From positions 49,829 to 113,828 of the forward strand of contig NZ_PZKE01000012.1 of the NCBI RefSeq assembly GCF_003034965.1: a stretch of DNA of 64,000 nucleotides, given 5' to 3'. A program made the position numbers and the translations under genes. How positions within the stretch are numbered: position 1 is the stretch's first letter; the number at the start of each line of letters is the position of its first letter. Positions 48,203 to 57,034 of the stretch are shown here, in pieces. The notes beneath the pieces were generated by a model, which ran no database searches, was not told where the DNA came from, and was given only the letters and a program-made list of their open reading frames with translations. Source of the DNA: Fuscovulum blasticum DSM 2131 (lineage in GTDB: Bacteria > Pseudomonadota > Alphaproteobacteria > Rhodobacterales > Rhodobacteraceae).

Positions 48203-50283
48203 GTTGCGTCTTGATGTCATCCACAGCCCGCCACACCCTGCCCGAGGAAGACCAGCTCTTCCGCCTGCTGCGCCAGCTTGACCGCGCGCCAGAGGCGTCG
48301 CAGCGGGCAACCGCGCAGGCGCTTGGCGTCAGCCTTGGCAGCCTGAACGCCCAGCTTCGCGCCGCGACCGAAGCCGGGCTGATCCATGTCACCGACCGCG
48401 ACACCGCCACCGACCGCCGCCAACGCTTTGCCTATGCGCTGACCCCGAAGGGTGGCGCCATGAAGGCCCGGCTGGTTGACCGTTTTCTGGCAGGGAAACT
48501 TGCCGAATATCACGCCCTTCACGCCGAACTCACGGGTGAGGACGCAAGCCTCATCCCCACAAAACACAGGACCGATGTCATGCAGAACAACCTTGCCCCG
48601 ATCCCCGAGCTTTATGTCTCATACGAATCGGCCCAGAAACTGAAGGTAGAGGCCGGAAACCTGCCGTCCTGGGATCTGACCGCGCGTCAGGTCTGCGATC
48701 TTGAACTCCTGATGAACGGCGGCTTCTACCCGCTCAAGGGCTTCATGACCGAGGCGGATTACGACGGTGTCGTCGAAAACATGCGCACCGCCGATGGCAC
48801 GCTGTTCCCGATTCCGGTCACGCTGGACGTGAACGAGAAATTCGCCGAAGGCATCGAGCCGGGTCAGGACATTGCGCTGCGCGACGCCGAAGGCGTGATC
48901 CTTGCCATCCTGTCGGTCACCGACAAATGGGTTCCGAACAAGTCGAACGAAGCCGCCAAGGTGTTTGGTGCCGACGATCTGGCGCATCCGGCGGTGAACT
49001 ACCTGCACAACACCGCGGGCGGCGTCTATCTGGGCGGCCCGGTCACCGGCATCCAGCAGCCCGTGCATTATGATTTCAAGGGCCGCCGCGACACCCCGAA
49101 CGAGCTGCGCGCCTTCTTCCGCAAGATGGGCTGGCGCAAGGTCGTGGCGTTCCAGACCCGCAACCCGCTGCACCGCGCCCACCAGGAACTGACCTTCCGC
49201 GCCGCCAAGGAAGCGCAGGCGAACCTGCTGATCCACCCGGTCGTCGGCATGACCAAGCCGGGCGACGTGGACCACTTCACCCGCGTCCGCTGCTACGAGG
49301 CGGTGCTGGACAAGTATCCGGCGCAGACCACCCAGCTTTCGCTGCTGAATCTGGCCATGCGCATGGCCGGCCCGCGCGAGGCGGTCTGGCACGGCATCAT
49401 CCGCAAGAACCACGGCTGCAGCCACATGATCGTGGGCCGCGACCACGCCGGTCCGGGCAAGAACTCGGCCGGGCAGGATTTCTATGATCCCTACGCCGCG
49501 CAGGAACTGTTCGCCAAGCACGCCGAGGAAATCGGCATCGAGATGGTCGACTTCAAGCACATGGTCTATGTGCAGGAAAAGGCGCAGTACTTCCCCGCGA
49601 ACGAAGTGCCGGAAGGCGATACCGTGCTGGACATTTCCGGCACCGAACTGCGCCGTCGCCTGCGTGAAGGCCTGGACATTCCCGAATGGTTCAGCTTCCC
49701 CGAAGTGGTGACCGAACTGCGCCGCACCAGCCCGCCGCGCAGCAAGCAGGGCTTTACCGTGTTCTTCACCGGCCTGTCGGGTTCGGGCAAGTCCACCATC
49801 GCCAACGCGCTGATGGTCAAGCTGATGGAAATGGGCGGCCGCCCGGTCACGCTGCTGGACGGTGACGTGGTGCGCAAGCATCTGTCGTCGGAACTGGGGT
49901 TCAGCAAGGAACACCGCGACATCAACATCAAGCGCATCGGCTATGTCGCGTCCGAGATCACCAAGAACGGCGGCATCGCGATCTGCGCCCCGATCGCGCC
50001 CTACACGGCCACGCGCCGCGCCGTGCGCGAGATGATCGAAGCCTACGGCGCCTTCGTCGAAGTGCATGTCGCGACCAGCATCGAGGAATGCGAACGCCGC
50101 GACCGCAAGGGTCTCTACAAGCTGGCCCGCGAAGGCAAGATCAAGGAATTCACCGGCATCTCCGACCCGTATGAAGCGCCCACCGCCGCCGAACTGGTGG
50201 TCGATACGCAGGATGTGGACGTGGACCACTGCGCCCATCAGGTGATTCTCAAGCTGGAATCCATGGGTCTGATCCGCGCCTGA
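48184..50283 (+). CDS. sat-cysC: MarR-like winged helix fused to ATP sulfurylase and APS kinase
   Basis: One open frame of 699 residues with no stop. Residues about 20–120 (DQLFRLLRQLDRAP, ALGVSLGSLNAQLRAA, YALTPKGGAMKARL, LAGKLAEYHALHAEL) match the EPS-associated MarR-family helix. After 13 linker residues, Met133 begins a complete bifunctional enzyme. ATP sulfurylase shows QTRNPLHRAH at about 324 and GRDHAGPGK at about 419; APS kinase has GLSGSGKS at 530–537 and DGDVVRKHL. It makes PAPS from sulfate. A good CAGGA site precedes ATG 48184; a weaker AGGA precedes ATG 48580, so a second, enzyme-only start is possible. The enzyme alone (567 residues) has normal length. Confidence 0.88.
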   Translation: MFIVEHSCVLMSSTARHTLPEEDQLFRLLRQLDRAPEASQRATAQALGVSLGSLNAQLRAATEAGLIHVTDRDTATDRRQRFAYALTPKGGAMKARLVDRFLAGKLAEYHALHAELTGEDASLIPTKHRTDVMQNNLAPIPELYVSYESAQKLKVEAGNLPSWDLTARQVCDLELLMNGGFYPLKGFMTEADYDGVVENMRTADGTLFPIPVTLDVNEKFAEGIEPGQDIALRDAEGVILAILSVTDKWVPNKSNEAAKVFGADDLAHPAVNYLHNTAGGVYLGGPVTGIQQPVHYDFKGRRDTPNELRAFFRKMGWRKVVAFQTRNPLHRAHQELTFRAAKEAQANLLIHPVVGMTKPGDVDHFTRVRCYEAVLDKYPAQTTQLSLLNLAMRMAGPREAVWHGIIRKNHGCSHMIVGRDHAGPGKNSAGQDFYDPYAAQELFAKHAEEIGIEMVDFKHMVYVQEKAQYFPANEVPEGDTVLDISGTELRRRLREGLDIPEWFSFPEVVTELRRTSPPRSKQGFTVFFTGLSGSGKSTIANALMVKLMEMGGRPVTLLDGDVVRKHLSSELGFSKEHRDINIKRIGYVASEITKNGGIAICAPIAPYTATRRAVREMIEAYGAFVEVHVATSIEECERRDRKGLYKLAREGKIKEFTGISDPYEAPTAAELVVDTQDVDVDHCAHQVILKLESMGLIRA

Positions 50284-50304
50284 TCCGGCCCCGCACAAAG
50301 ACAA

Positions 50305-50335
50305 ACGGGCGCCCTGCAGGGCGCCCGTATTCTTT
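50305..50335. terminator. Bidirectional terminator
   Basis: ACGGGCGCCCTG folds back on its perfect complement CAGGGCGCCCGT, followed by ATTCTTTT on plus. It separates the Sat–CysC gene from the convergent cytochrome b561 gene. Confidence 0.9.
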
Positions 50336-50353
50336 TGCCCGGGTTTGGTCCGG

Positions 50354-50830
50354 TTATTCCGGCCGCATCATCCGGCGCAGGATGTCATCCTTCAGCAGAT
50401 AGTGGTGCGCCAGCCCGATCAACGCATGCGCGCCCGCCAGAATGATCAGCACATTGGCGAACAGCGCGTGGCCATCGCCCACAGCCTCGATCCCGCCAAA
50501 CCAGGCAAGACCGCCACCGATCGGCACCGCGACCATCAGCAGATAGAGAATACCGTGCAGCGCCGAAGCGGCCTTGCCGCGCGGCCCCGGTTCGGCCGGC
50601 GGGCCACCGCGGGTCAGCCGCAGCACGATGCGCAGCGCCGCCAGCACCAGCACGGTCACCCCGACCCAGACATGCAGCGGTGCGATGCCGACGGTGATCT
50701 CGTGTCCTTCCAGCTTCTGGTCAAGGGCGTCGCCCATGCCCTCACTGACGACATAGTTGAACACCACACCCAGCGCGACCAGCCAGTGCAGCGCGATCTG
50801 CGCGCCGTTGTATCCCTTGCGAACCGTCAT
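50354..50830 (-). CDS. Cytochrome b561-type membrane protein
   Basis: The 158-residue protein has four membrane helices with paired His residues for haem b: IALHWLVALG near residue 14, LHVWVGVTVL near 52, SALHGILYLLM near 92 and GAHALIGLAHHYLL near 133–142. This is the prokaryotic cytochrome b561 (CybB) pattern. It would move electrons from ubiquinol or to a periplasmic acceptor; partners are unknown. The TM-rich fold leaves little doubt about the family. Stands alone, ending at the shared terminator. Confidence 0.9.
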   Translation of the reverse strand: MTVRKGYNGAQIALHWLVALGVVFNYVVSEGMGDALDQKLEGHEITVGIAPLHVWVGVTVLVLAALRIVLRLTRGGPPAEPGPRGKAASALHGILYLLMVAVPIGGGLAWFGGIEAVGDGHALFANVLIILAGAHALIGLAHHYLLKDDILRRMMRPE

Positions 50831-50921
50831 CTTGCCCTCATCCGGTATGGCTACGCGCGCAGTCTAGACACGCGCCCGCACGGCAGGCAATGCGGCGTGA
50901 CGGCAAGGTGTGAAACGGGGC

Positions 50922-51149
50922 TCAGTGCACGCTGACCGGGGCAAAATCATGCGCGCGGGCCAGATGAAAGGCCAGCGTGCGGTCGGCCACCAGCGCCAGC
51001 CGCTTGCCGTCGGAACTGTGAACCGCATAGATCACCTCGGCCCCGTCCGCCTGCGCCTGCAGATCTTCGGGCAGGTCGGCCACCAGAATGGGCCGGACAT
51101 AGGCGATGCGGCCGTTATCGGCGGGAAACCCCGGAAATGGCGTATTCAT
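50922..51149 (-). CDS. DUF1150-family small protein
   Basis: The 75-residue protein contains the DUF1150 pattern with ADLPEDLQAQADGAEVIYAVHSSDGKRLALVADRTLAF in its middle. It overlaps the hsp20 gene by four bases (ATGA), the standard place of DUF1150 in alphaproteobacteria. A role beside the small heat-shock protein is suggested by synteny only; no activity is known. Confidence 0.85.
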   Translation of the reverse strand: MNTPFPGFPADNGRIAYVRPILVADLPEDLQAQADGAEVIYAVHSSDGKRLALVADRTLAFHLARAHDFAPVSVH

Positions 51150-51574
51150 GCGGCTCCTCCGTCCTTGCGACCGATCCGAATGGTCTGCACCACGGTTTCC
51201 GGCACCTGCCGCCGCAGATCGACATGCAGCAGACCGTGTTCCAGCGCGGCCCCGGCGACCTCAACCCCGTCGGCCAGCACGAAACTGCGCTGGAAGGCGC
51301 GGGCGGCGATGCCACGGTGCAGGAAGACGCGATCCTGCGCATCCTCGGCCTGACGGCCCCGAACCACCAGTTGCCGATCCTCGACCGTGATCGACAGGTC
51401 TTCCTCGCGGAACCCGGCAACGGCCAGCGTGATGCGATAGGCGTTCTCGGCGGTGGCTTCGATGTTATAGGGCGGGTAGCCTTCGCCCCCCGATTTGGCG
51501 GTGCGTTCGACCAGCCGTTCAAGCTGTTCGAAGCCCAGAAGGAAGGGATGCGTTCCCAGACCAAGTTTCGTCAT
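51146..51574 (-). CDS. Small heat-shock protein, Hsp20 family
   Basis: The 142-residue chaperone has the alpha-crystallin domain, from YPPYNIEATAENAYRITLAVAGF to about residue 135. It lacks a typical long N-arm. RQAEDAQDRVFLHRGIAARAFQRSFVL is a family landmark, and a short basic tail follows. It holds unfolded proteins for refolding by the GroEL machine encoded at 58 kb. ATG 51574 was chosen over an upstream start because MTKLGLGTHPFLLGFEQLERL is the family N-terminus. Coupled to DUF1150. Confidence 0.93.
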   Translation of the reverse strand: MTKLGLGTHPFLLGFEQLERLVERTAKSGGEGYPPYNIEATAENAYRITLAVAGFREEDLSITVEDRQLVVRGRQAEDAQDRVFLHRGIAARAFQRSFVLADGVEVAGAALEHGLLHVDLRRQVPETVVQTIRIGRKDGGAA

Positions 51575-51785
51575 TGCAGGACAGTCCTTCACGAAAGCGA
51601 CGTCGGCAGGACCGGACCCCACACGCGGGCATCCCGTCCCCTGTGGGAAATATGGGGCGCAAGTGCCGCCCTCGCAAGACCGGCGACGCACAGGGGGGCC
51701 GAGAATAATCCTGTCGAAATCTGCTGCGAATCAGAGGTTTCGCTGTATCGTCGGGCATAATGAATAGAAGCAAGCCAAGGCTGCC

Positions 51786-52004
51786 ATGAACGCCCCCTCC
51801 GAGATGAGCTTCGATGAGATGCTGCGCGTGAAGCTGGAAGTGCTTCGCCGTGAGCACCGAGATCTGGACGAGGCCGTCCACGCACTGGAAACCAACGGTC
51901 GCCCTGATCAGTTGACGCTGCGCCGGCTGAAAAAGCAGAAGCTGGCGCTGAAGGATGCGATCACCCGGATCGAAGACCAGTTGATCCCCGACATCATCGC
52001 CTGA
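51786..52004 (+). CDS. DUF465 (YdcH-like) small protein
   Basis: The 72-residue protein is entirely helical with LKLEVLRREHRDLDEAVHALE in its first half and LRRLKKQKLALKDAITRIEDQL in its second, the DUF465 helical-hairpin pattern. This family is widespread and its role is unknown. The gene is divergent from hsp20 over 211 bases, which hold no other gene. A TATCG/TATAAT-like stretch near 51740–51770 may be its promoter. Confidence 0.88.
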   Translation: MNAPSEMSFDEMLRVKLEVLRREHRDLDEAVHALETNGRPDQLTLRRLKKQKLALKDAITRIEDQLIPDIIA

Positions 52005-52138
52005 CCCGCGCCGCTGCCGCCGGGGCGGGGCCGCCTGCAAAGCGGCAGGCCCATAACATACATCTATAACATATAATTTATCCTTGCTTTTCCGCGGCTT
52101 GGGTGCGGCGTCCTGTCGCGGTATACGATGGTCTACAA

Positions 52139-52152
52139 TTGATTCAGGTCAA
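52139..52152. promoter_or_regulatory. FNR-type box upstream of ompW
   Basis: TTGATTCAGGTCAA fits TTGAY-N4-RTCAA. Its centre is about 72 bases before the ompW start; a start site near 52187 would put it at -41.5, with AATTCT as a poor -10. OmpW is FNR-regulated in Escherichia coli, so oxygen control is likely here too. Confidence 0.75.
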
Positions 52153-52217
52153 CGTGTCGCATCCGGCCGCGCGCAATTCTCGGGGCGTGGAAAACAAAAA
52201 AACTTGGGACAAGTGAA

Positions 52218-52814
52218 ATGAAGACCCTCGTACTCGCCCTGCTCGCCAGCACTACCCTCGCCGTGCCAGCCTTCGCACAATCCGCGGGCGACATGACCCT
52301 CAGCTTCGGCATCGGTTATGTCGCCCCCAAGGACAACAACGGCACGCTCGCCTCTCTGCCGGCCACCGTTGGCAACAATGCCCGCCCGACCATCGCCTTC
52401 GAATACTTCTTCAAGGACAACATCGGCGTGGAAGTGCTGGGCGCCCTGCCCTTCAAGCACGACATCTATCTTGGTGGCAGCACCTTTGCCGGCACCACCA
52501 AGCACCTGCCGCCCACCGTGTCGATCAACTGGCACATCCCGACCGGCGGCAGCGTCACGCCCTTCGTCGGCGTCGGCATCAACTACACCACCTTCTTCTC
52601 GGAAGAATCACCGCTGGGCGATCTGAAGATCGACGATAGCTGGGGTCTGGCCGCCACGCTGGGCATGGATTTCGCCCTGAACGAGAAGGCCGCCCTGCGG
52701 ATGGAAGTCCGCTACATCGACATCGACAGCGACGTGACGCTGAACGGCACTAACATCGGCAAGGTCAACATCGACCCGATCGTTGCCAACGTGGCCTATG
52801 TGATGAAGTTCTGA
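52218..52814 (+). CDS. ompW: OmpW-family outer-membrane protein
   Basis: The 198-residue protein is an eight-stranded beta barrel of the OmpW family. A signal peptide (MKTLVLALLASTTLAVPAFAQS) is cleaved near residue 21. GIGYVAPKDNNGTL, IAFEYFFKDNIGVEVLGALPFKHDI, FVGVGINYTTFFSE and VNIDPIVANVAYVMKF (last strand ending in Phe) are landmarks. It probably passes small hydrophobic compounds. It follows an FNR-type box, a tie to the oxygen-response genes at the left end, and ends at a strong terminator. Confidence 0.94.
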   Translation: MKTLVLALLASTTLAVPAFAQSAGDMTLSFGIGYVAPKDNNGTLASLPATVGNNARPTIAFEYFFKDNIGVEVLGALPFKHDIYLGGSTFAGTTKHLPPTVSINWHIPTGGSVTPFVGVGINYTTFFSEESPLGDLKIDDSWGLAATLGMDFALNEKAALRMEVRYIDIDSDVTLNGTNIGKVNIDPIVANVAYVMKF

Positions 52815-52842
52815 TCCCCGCTCACGGGATGCAAGCTGAGCT

Positions 52843-52867
52843 GGGGCGGGCCCACCCGCCCCTTTTT
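52843..52867 (+). terminator. Rho-independent terminator after ompW
   Basis: GGGGCGGG pairs with CCCGCCCC over a CCCA loop and is followed by five T residues. Confidence 0.92.
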
Positions 52868-52887
52868 CATTGTGCAGATTGCCGCCG

Positions 52888-54009
52888 TCAGTTGCCCCGG
52901 GGCGGCATCAATCCGGCCTCGCGCGCCAGACCCTGCATGTCGCGGCGGATTCCGGCGGCATCAATCGCCAGGCTCAGGTCATCCAGTTGCGCGAACTGGG
53001 CTTCGGTAAAGGCATCCATCGCCATCATGCGCTGCTCATAATCGCGCGGATAGCTGCCGCCGAACAGCGCCATGCCGTCGCGCAGCGCCTTGGCCGCCGC
53101 CGTCTGGTTCCGCAGGTCGAGAATCGTCGCCAGTCGCGGCGCAAAGGTGCCCGGAGAATTGTAGAAGAAATCGGCCAGACCGCCGCCTTCCTCCATCGTG
53201 CCGGCGAACAGGTCCAGCATCAGCAGCGCCCCCTGCACCGTGCCGCCGGACAGGAAGGCGGCATCGGCCTCTTCGACCGTCCACCACGACGGCGTGGTGC
53301 ATTGCGCCCAGAGTTGCGCCTGCAGCCAGCCGAACCGCTCGTCCTCGGTCAGCCCGTTCAGCCGGTCGGCATAGGCTTTCGACAGCGCCGGGTCCGCCGC
53401 CACCAGCGCCTCGGCGGCGGCCAGCGCGCGGCCCCCGGCGGCAGGCCAACGCGCGTCGATCTCGGCCAGCCGGCTGGAAAGCGGTTCGATCGGCGCATAG
53501 CTGTCGCGGTCATAAACCTGCTCGGCCCGGTCTTCCGGCGTGTCGCCCCAGTCGGGGAACAGCCCCACCGCCTCGCGCAGAAGGGCGGCTTCCTGCGTCA
53601 GCCCGGCCCGGTCCATCGCATCCAGCAGGCGCGCGGCAATCAGCGATTCGGCCCCTTGCGTCAGGGTGAAGATCGCGCCGTCCGGGCTGGCCTCGACCTC
53701 GGCCAGCACCACCAGATAGGGCAGATCGCGCGCCGCAGGCGGCAGGGCGGCCGATCTCTCGGCCAGAAGGTCGCGCAGCTTCGGCGCCTCGGGGGCGACC
53801 TGAACCCGATCCTCCGCCTCGGACACCGCCTTCCAGTCAACGCTTTCGAACGCGGCCACCCGCAGGGCCTGGCCATCCTGTTGCAGCAGGTGGCCCACCG
53901 GCACCGGCCCGGCCACCGCGCCCCGGGCGCAAAGCGGATGGTCGGCCCGCGCCATGCCGGCCGCCGCCGCCGCAAACATCACCACAAGAACCGCCGCCTT
54001 GACCCGCAT
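52888..54009 (-). CDS. Exported protein with DMP19-like (DUF4375) C-terminus
   Basis: The 373-residue protein has a signal peptide (MRVKAAVLVVMFAAAAAGMARA) and a mature part with no named function. The C-terminal half, with GGLADFFYNSPGTFAPRLATILDL, RNQTAAAKALRDGMALFGGS and YPRDYEQRM, matches the DUF4375/DMP19 layout, a group with roles as DNA-mimic proteins in some bacteria but otherwise unknown. Here the export signal makes a DNA-mimic role unlikely. The gene is convergent with ompW. Assignment rests on pattern reading only. Confidence 0.65.
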   Translation of the reverse strand: MRVKAAVLVVMFAAAAAGMARADHPLCARGAVAGPVPVGHLLQQDGQALRVAAFESVDWKAVSEAEDRVQVAPEAPKLRDLLAERSAALPPAARDLPYLVVLAEVEASPDGAIFTLTQGAESLIAARLLDAMDRAGLTQEAALLREAVGLFPDWGDTPEDRAEQVYDRDSYAPIEPLSSRLAEIDARWPAAGGRALAAAEALVAADPALSKAYADRLNGLTEDERFGWLQAQLWAQCTTPSWWTVEEADAAFLSGGTVQGALLMLDLFAGTMEEGGGLADFFYNSPGTFAPRLATILDLRNQTAAAKALRDGMALFGGSYPRDYEQRMMAMDAFTEAQFAQLDDLSLAIDAAGIRRDMQGLAREAGLMPPRGN

Positions 54010-54133
54010 ACCGCCACTTCCCCCATCGACCGGCCAAACCTAACGCATGGATCGGCAGGCGAAAGGCCCTTCCCGGCTTGCCCCGCGCGGCCCTTCCGTA
54101 TATGCGCGCCGCATCAGCATCAGGGGGCCGGGC

Positions 54134-54619
54134 ATGAGCGTTTCCGTGGGCATCATCATGGGGTCGCAATCCGATTGGGCCACCATGAAGGAAGCCGCCC
54201 TGATCCTGGATGAGCTGGGCATCACCTATGAAGCCCGGATCGTTTCAGCCCACCGCACGCCAGACCGGCTTTGGGACTATGGCAAGACCGCCGTGTCGCG
54301 CGGGCTGAAGGTCATCATCGCGGGCGCGGGCGGTGCGGCGCATCTACCCGGCATGATGGCCTCCAAGACCCGCGTGCCGGTGATCGGCGTGCCGGTGCAG
54401 ACCAAGGCGCTGTCGGGCGTCGATTCGCTTTATTCCATCGTGCAGATGCCCAAGGGCTATCCGGTGGCCACCATGGCCATCGGGGCGGCCGGCGCGGCCA
54501 ATGCCGGGCTGATGGCGGCCGGAATCCTGGCCATCTCGGACCCGGCCCTTGCCGAACGGCTGGACGCCTGGCGCGCCGCCCTCTCGGCCAGCATCCCCGA
54601 GGAGCCGAAGGATGACTGA
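54134..54619 (+). CDS. purE: N5-carboxyaminoimidazole ribonucleotide mutase
   Basis: The 161-residue enzyme converts N5-CAIR to CAIR in purine synthesis. [25 protein letters not shown] is the family start, SAHRTPDRL holds the key His, and [14 protein letters not shown] binds phosphate. ATG 54134 begins the family N-terminus; an upstream frame from 54047 is basic and not related. Its end overlaps purK by eight bases, so they are coupled. Confidence 0.97.
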   Translation: MSVSVGIIMGSQSDWATMKEAALILDELGITYEARIVSAHRTPDRLWDYGKTAVSRGLKVIIAGAGGAAHLPGMMASKTRVPVIGVPVQTKALSGVDSLYSIVQMPKGYPVATMAIGAAGAANAGLMAAGILAISDPALAERLDAWRAALSASIPEEPKDD

Positions 54620-55679
54620 ACCGCTGCCGCAAGGCGCCACCATCGGTATTCTCGGCGGCGGCCAGTTGGGCCGGATGCTTTCGGTCGCCGCCAGCCGCCT
54701 GGGCTATCGCTGCCACATCTTCGAACCGGGCGCCGCACCGGCGGGCGACGTGGCCTTTCGCGTGACGACCGCGCCCTATTCGGACACGGCCGCGCTGCGG
54801 GCCTTTGCCGAAACCGTGGATGTCATCACCTACGAATTCGAGAACGTCCCCACCTCGGCGCTGGACCTGCTGGAATCCCTGCGCCCCATCCGCCCCAACC
54901 GCCGGGCGCTGGCGGTCAGCCAGGACCGGATTTCCGAGAAAACCTTTCTAGGCGATCTTGGCCTGCAAACCGCCCCCTGGGCCGCCGTGAACTCGGAATC
55001 CGACCTGCGCGCCGCCGTGGCCCGGCTGGGCCTGCCCGCCATCCTGAAAACCACCCGGCTGGGTTATGACGGCAAGGGCCAGGTCAAACTTGAGTCCGAG
55101 ACCGACATTCCCGCCGCCTGGGCCGCCATGGACAATGCCGCCTGCGTGCTGGAAGGCTTCGTCGCCTTTGACCGCGAAGTGTCCGTCATCGCCGCCCGCA
55201 GCCCCGACGGCAGCGTCGCCGCCTATGACCCCGGCGAGAACATCCACCGCGACGGCATCCTGCGCACCACCACCGTGCCCGCCCGGCTGACCGCCGGCCA
55301 GCGCAGCGATGCCGTGCTGCTGGCGGCCCGCATCCTGAACGCGCTGGATTACATCGGCGTCATGGGGGTTGAGCTGTTCGTCACCCGCGCCGGGCTTCTG
55401 GTGAACGAGATCGCTCCCCGCGTCCACAACTCTGGCCACTGGACGCAACAAGGCTGCAGCGTGGACCAGTTCGAACAGCACATCCGCGCCGTCGCCGGCC
55501 TGCCTCTGGGCGACGGCAACCGCTACGCCGATGTGGTGATGGAGAACCTGATCGGCGACGACGTGCTGCGCGTGCCCGCGCTGCTGAAGGAACGGGACAC
55601 GGCGGTCCACCTTTATGGCAAGGGCGCCCCCCGCCCCGGCCGCAAGATGGGCCACGTCAACCGCATCACCCGGGGCTGA
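54612..55679 (+). CDS. purK: N5-carboxyaminoimidazole ribonucleotide synthase
   Basis: The 355-residue ATP-grasp enzyme makes N5-CAIR from AIR, bicarbonate and [23 protein letters not shown] opens it, [12 protein letters not shown] and [13 protein letters not shown] are ATP-grasp strands, and [19 protein letters not shown] holds Mg and carbamate residues. It starts inside purE (eight-base overlap). Two genes make the complete AIR to CAIR step. No other pur gene is adjacent. Confidence 0.97.
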   Translation: MTEPLPQGATIGILGGGQLGRMLSVAASRLGYRCHIFEPGAAPAGDVAFRVTTAPYSDTAALRAFAETVDVITYEFENVPTSALDLLESLRPIRPNRRALAVSQDRISEKTFLGDLGLQTAPWAAVNSESDLRAAVARLGLPAILKTTRLGYDGKGQVKLESETDIPAAWAAMDNAACVLEGFVAFDREVSVIAARSPDGSVAAYDPGENIHRDGILRTTTVPARLTAGQRSDAVLLAARILNALDYIGVMGVELFVTRAGLLVNEIAPRVHNSGHWTQQGCSVDQFEQHIRAVAGLPLGDGNRYADVVMENLIGDDVLRVPALLKERDTAVHLYGKGAPRPGRKMGHVNRITRG

Positions 55680-55738
55680 AAGAAGCGCGGGCCGGGTTAA
55701 CCGCAGCGCCAGCCGCCCCGACAGCCCAGGGTCGCCCC

Positions 55739-56440
55739 TCAGCCCCGGTCGAACCGACCGTGGCGCAGGAAGTGTACCGTCTGGCGGATCACCACCGGGT
55801 TCACCATCATCCAGGTGTGGCTGACGCCCAGCACCAGATGGTCGGCCATTCCGTCAAGCCGGGTGCTGGCGACCGTCACCTTGCCGTCATCCGGCCCCGG
55901 CAGGATCTGCGAAAACCACGGGCTGACCGATTTGGTCCCGGCGATGATTCCCACCGGGTAATCCGGCGGCGGCAGGCGGTTCGGCCAACTGTCCGGCCCG
56001 GTGCCCAGATCCAGCCCCGCCGGGCCGTTGAACAGCCTGAACACCCGCCAGTCGCCGAACGTGTCCACCAGTTCCGACCCGTGGTTCGGCGGCGCCAGCA
56101 TCACCACCCGGCCCAGCCCCTGCGGCCGTCCGCGCGCCAGCCAGTCGCGCACCAGGATGCCGCCCATCGAATGGGTCACGAAATGCGTGACGCCCAGATA
56201 GGGCACCGCCCAGGCCTCGGCCACGCTTTTCACCAGCTCTTCCGGCCCCGCCTTGGTGGACGGATAGGCGGCGCTTGCCACGTCATAGCCCGCCGCCTGC
56301 AAGGCCAGCCCCATCCCCGCCAGCGACCGCTGCGTCCGCGCCAGCCCATGCACCAGGATCACCCGGCCTTTCGGGGCGCGGGGCTCACCTTCCTCTTCCG
56401 AGGTCAGGTCGCGCAGCAGATCAAGCGTGGGGCGCATCAT
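55739..56440 (-). CDS. Alpha/beta hydrolase, lipase/PGAP1-like
   Basis: The 233-residue protein has a classic lipase layout: [17 protein letters not shown] near the start (oxyanion), [14 protein letters not shown] with the nucleophile Ser, [17 protein letters not shown] after it, and a late [14 protein letters not shown] with a candidate His. There is no signal peptide in the chosen reading, so it is probably cytoplasmic. Substrate unknown. It is convergent with purK and isolated on its strand. Confidence 0.87.
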   Translation of the reverse strand: MMRPTLDLLRDLTSEEEGEPRAPKGRVILVHGLARTQRSLAGMGLALQAAGYDVASAAYPSTKAGPEELVKSVAEAWAVPYLGVTHFVTHSMGGILVRDWLARGRPQGLGRVVMLAPPNHGSELVDTFGDWRVFRLFNGPAGLDLGTGPDSWPNRLPPPDYPVGIIAGTKSVSPWFSQILPGPDDGKVTVASTRLDGMADHLVLGVSHTWMMVNPVVIRQTVHFLRHGRFDRG

Positions 56441-56509
56441 GGCAGGATCATCCCCGCCCGGGGCGGCGATGCAAGGTCTGTCCGGCCTGACCCCGGGGCT
56501 GACCCCACG

Positions 56510-56911
56510 TCACGCCTCGGGCGATCCGGTATCGGCCTGCCCGGCCACCTGTCCCTGCCGCGCCAGCCGGGCCAGTTGTTCATAGCGGGCCCGGAACGAA
56601 TCCAGCGTCTTCTCGTCAAGCTCTTCCAGATCCAGCAGCGCGTTATGCGCCCCGTTGGTGGCGCGGATCAGTTCGTCCAGCTTCAACTGGATCGCCGCCG
56701 TGTCATGGTCCTGGCTGGACTGGATCAGGAACACCATCAGAAAGGTGACCACATTGGTCACCGTATTCGCCACCAGTTGCCAACTGTCGGAATAGTTGAA
56801 GATCGGCCCCGAGACCGTCCAGCCCACAACGAAGGCCACCGCCATGGCCACCGTCACTGGCCGCCCGCACCACCGCGCCACCCGCCGCGCCATTGCCGCA
56901 TAACTCGCCAT
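56510..56911 (-). CDS. Low-affinity iron permease family protein
   Basis: The 133-residue protein has two membrane helices (about 19–37 and 44–66) with FNYSDSWQLVANTVTNVVTFLMVFLIQSSQDHDTAAIQLKLDELI between and after, the block typical of this family, whose yeast namesake Fet4 moves iron. The bacterial members are not proven iron carriers. A GAAGGAG ribosome site supports ATG 56911 over the long upstream frame. It is 69 bases after the lipase-like gene on its strand. Confidence 0.87.
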   Translation of the reverse strand: MASYAAMARRVARWCGRPVTVAMAVAFVVGWTVSGPIFNYSDSWQLVANTVTNVVTFLMVFLIQSSQDHDTAAIQLKLDELIRATNGAHNALLDLEELDEKTLDSFRARYEQLARLARQGQVAGQADTGSPEA

Positions 56912-57034
56912 CGCACGCTCCTTCTGTCTGTGCCGGGCGCCCATGCTGCGCCCATGCGCGGCACTGGACAAGGGCCGCCTTGCCCGGCAAGCCTGTGGCA
57001 TGAGCCAGAACCCACATATTGCCGGTGCCGTCGC

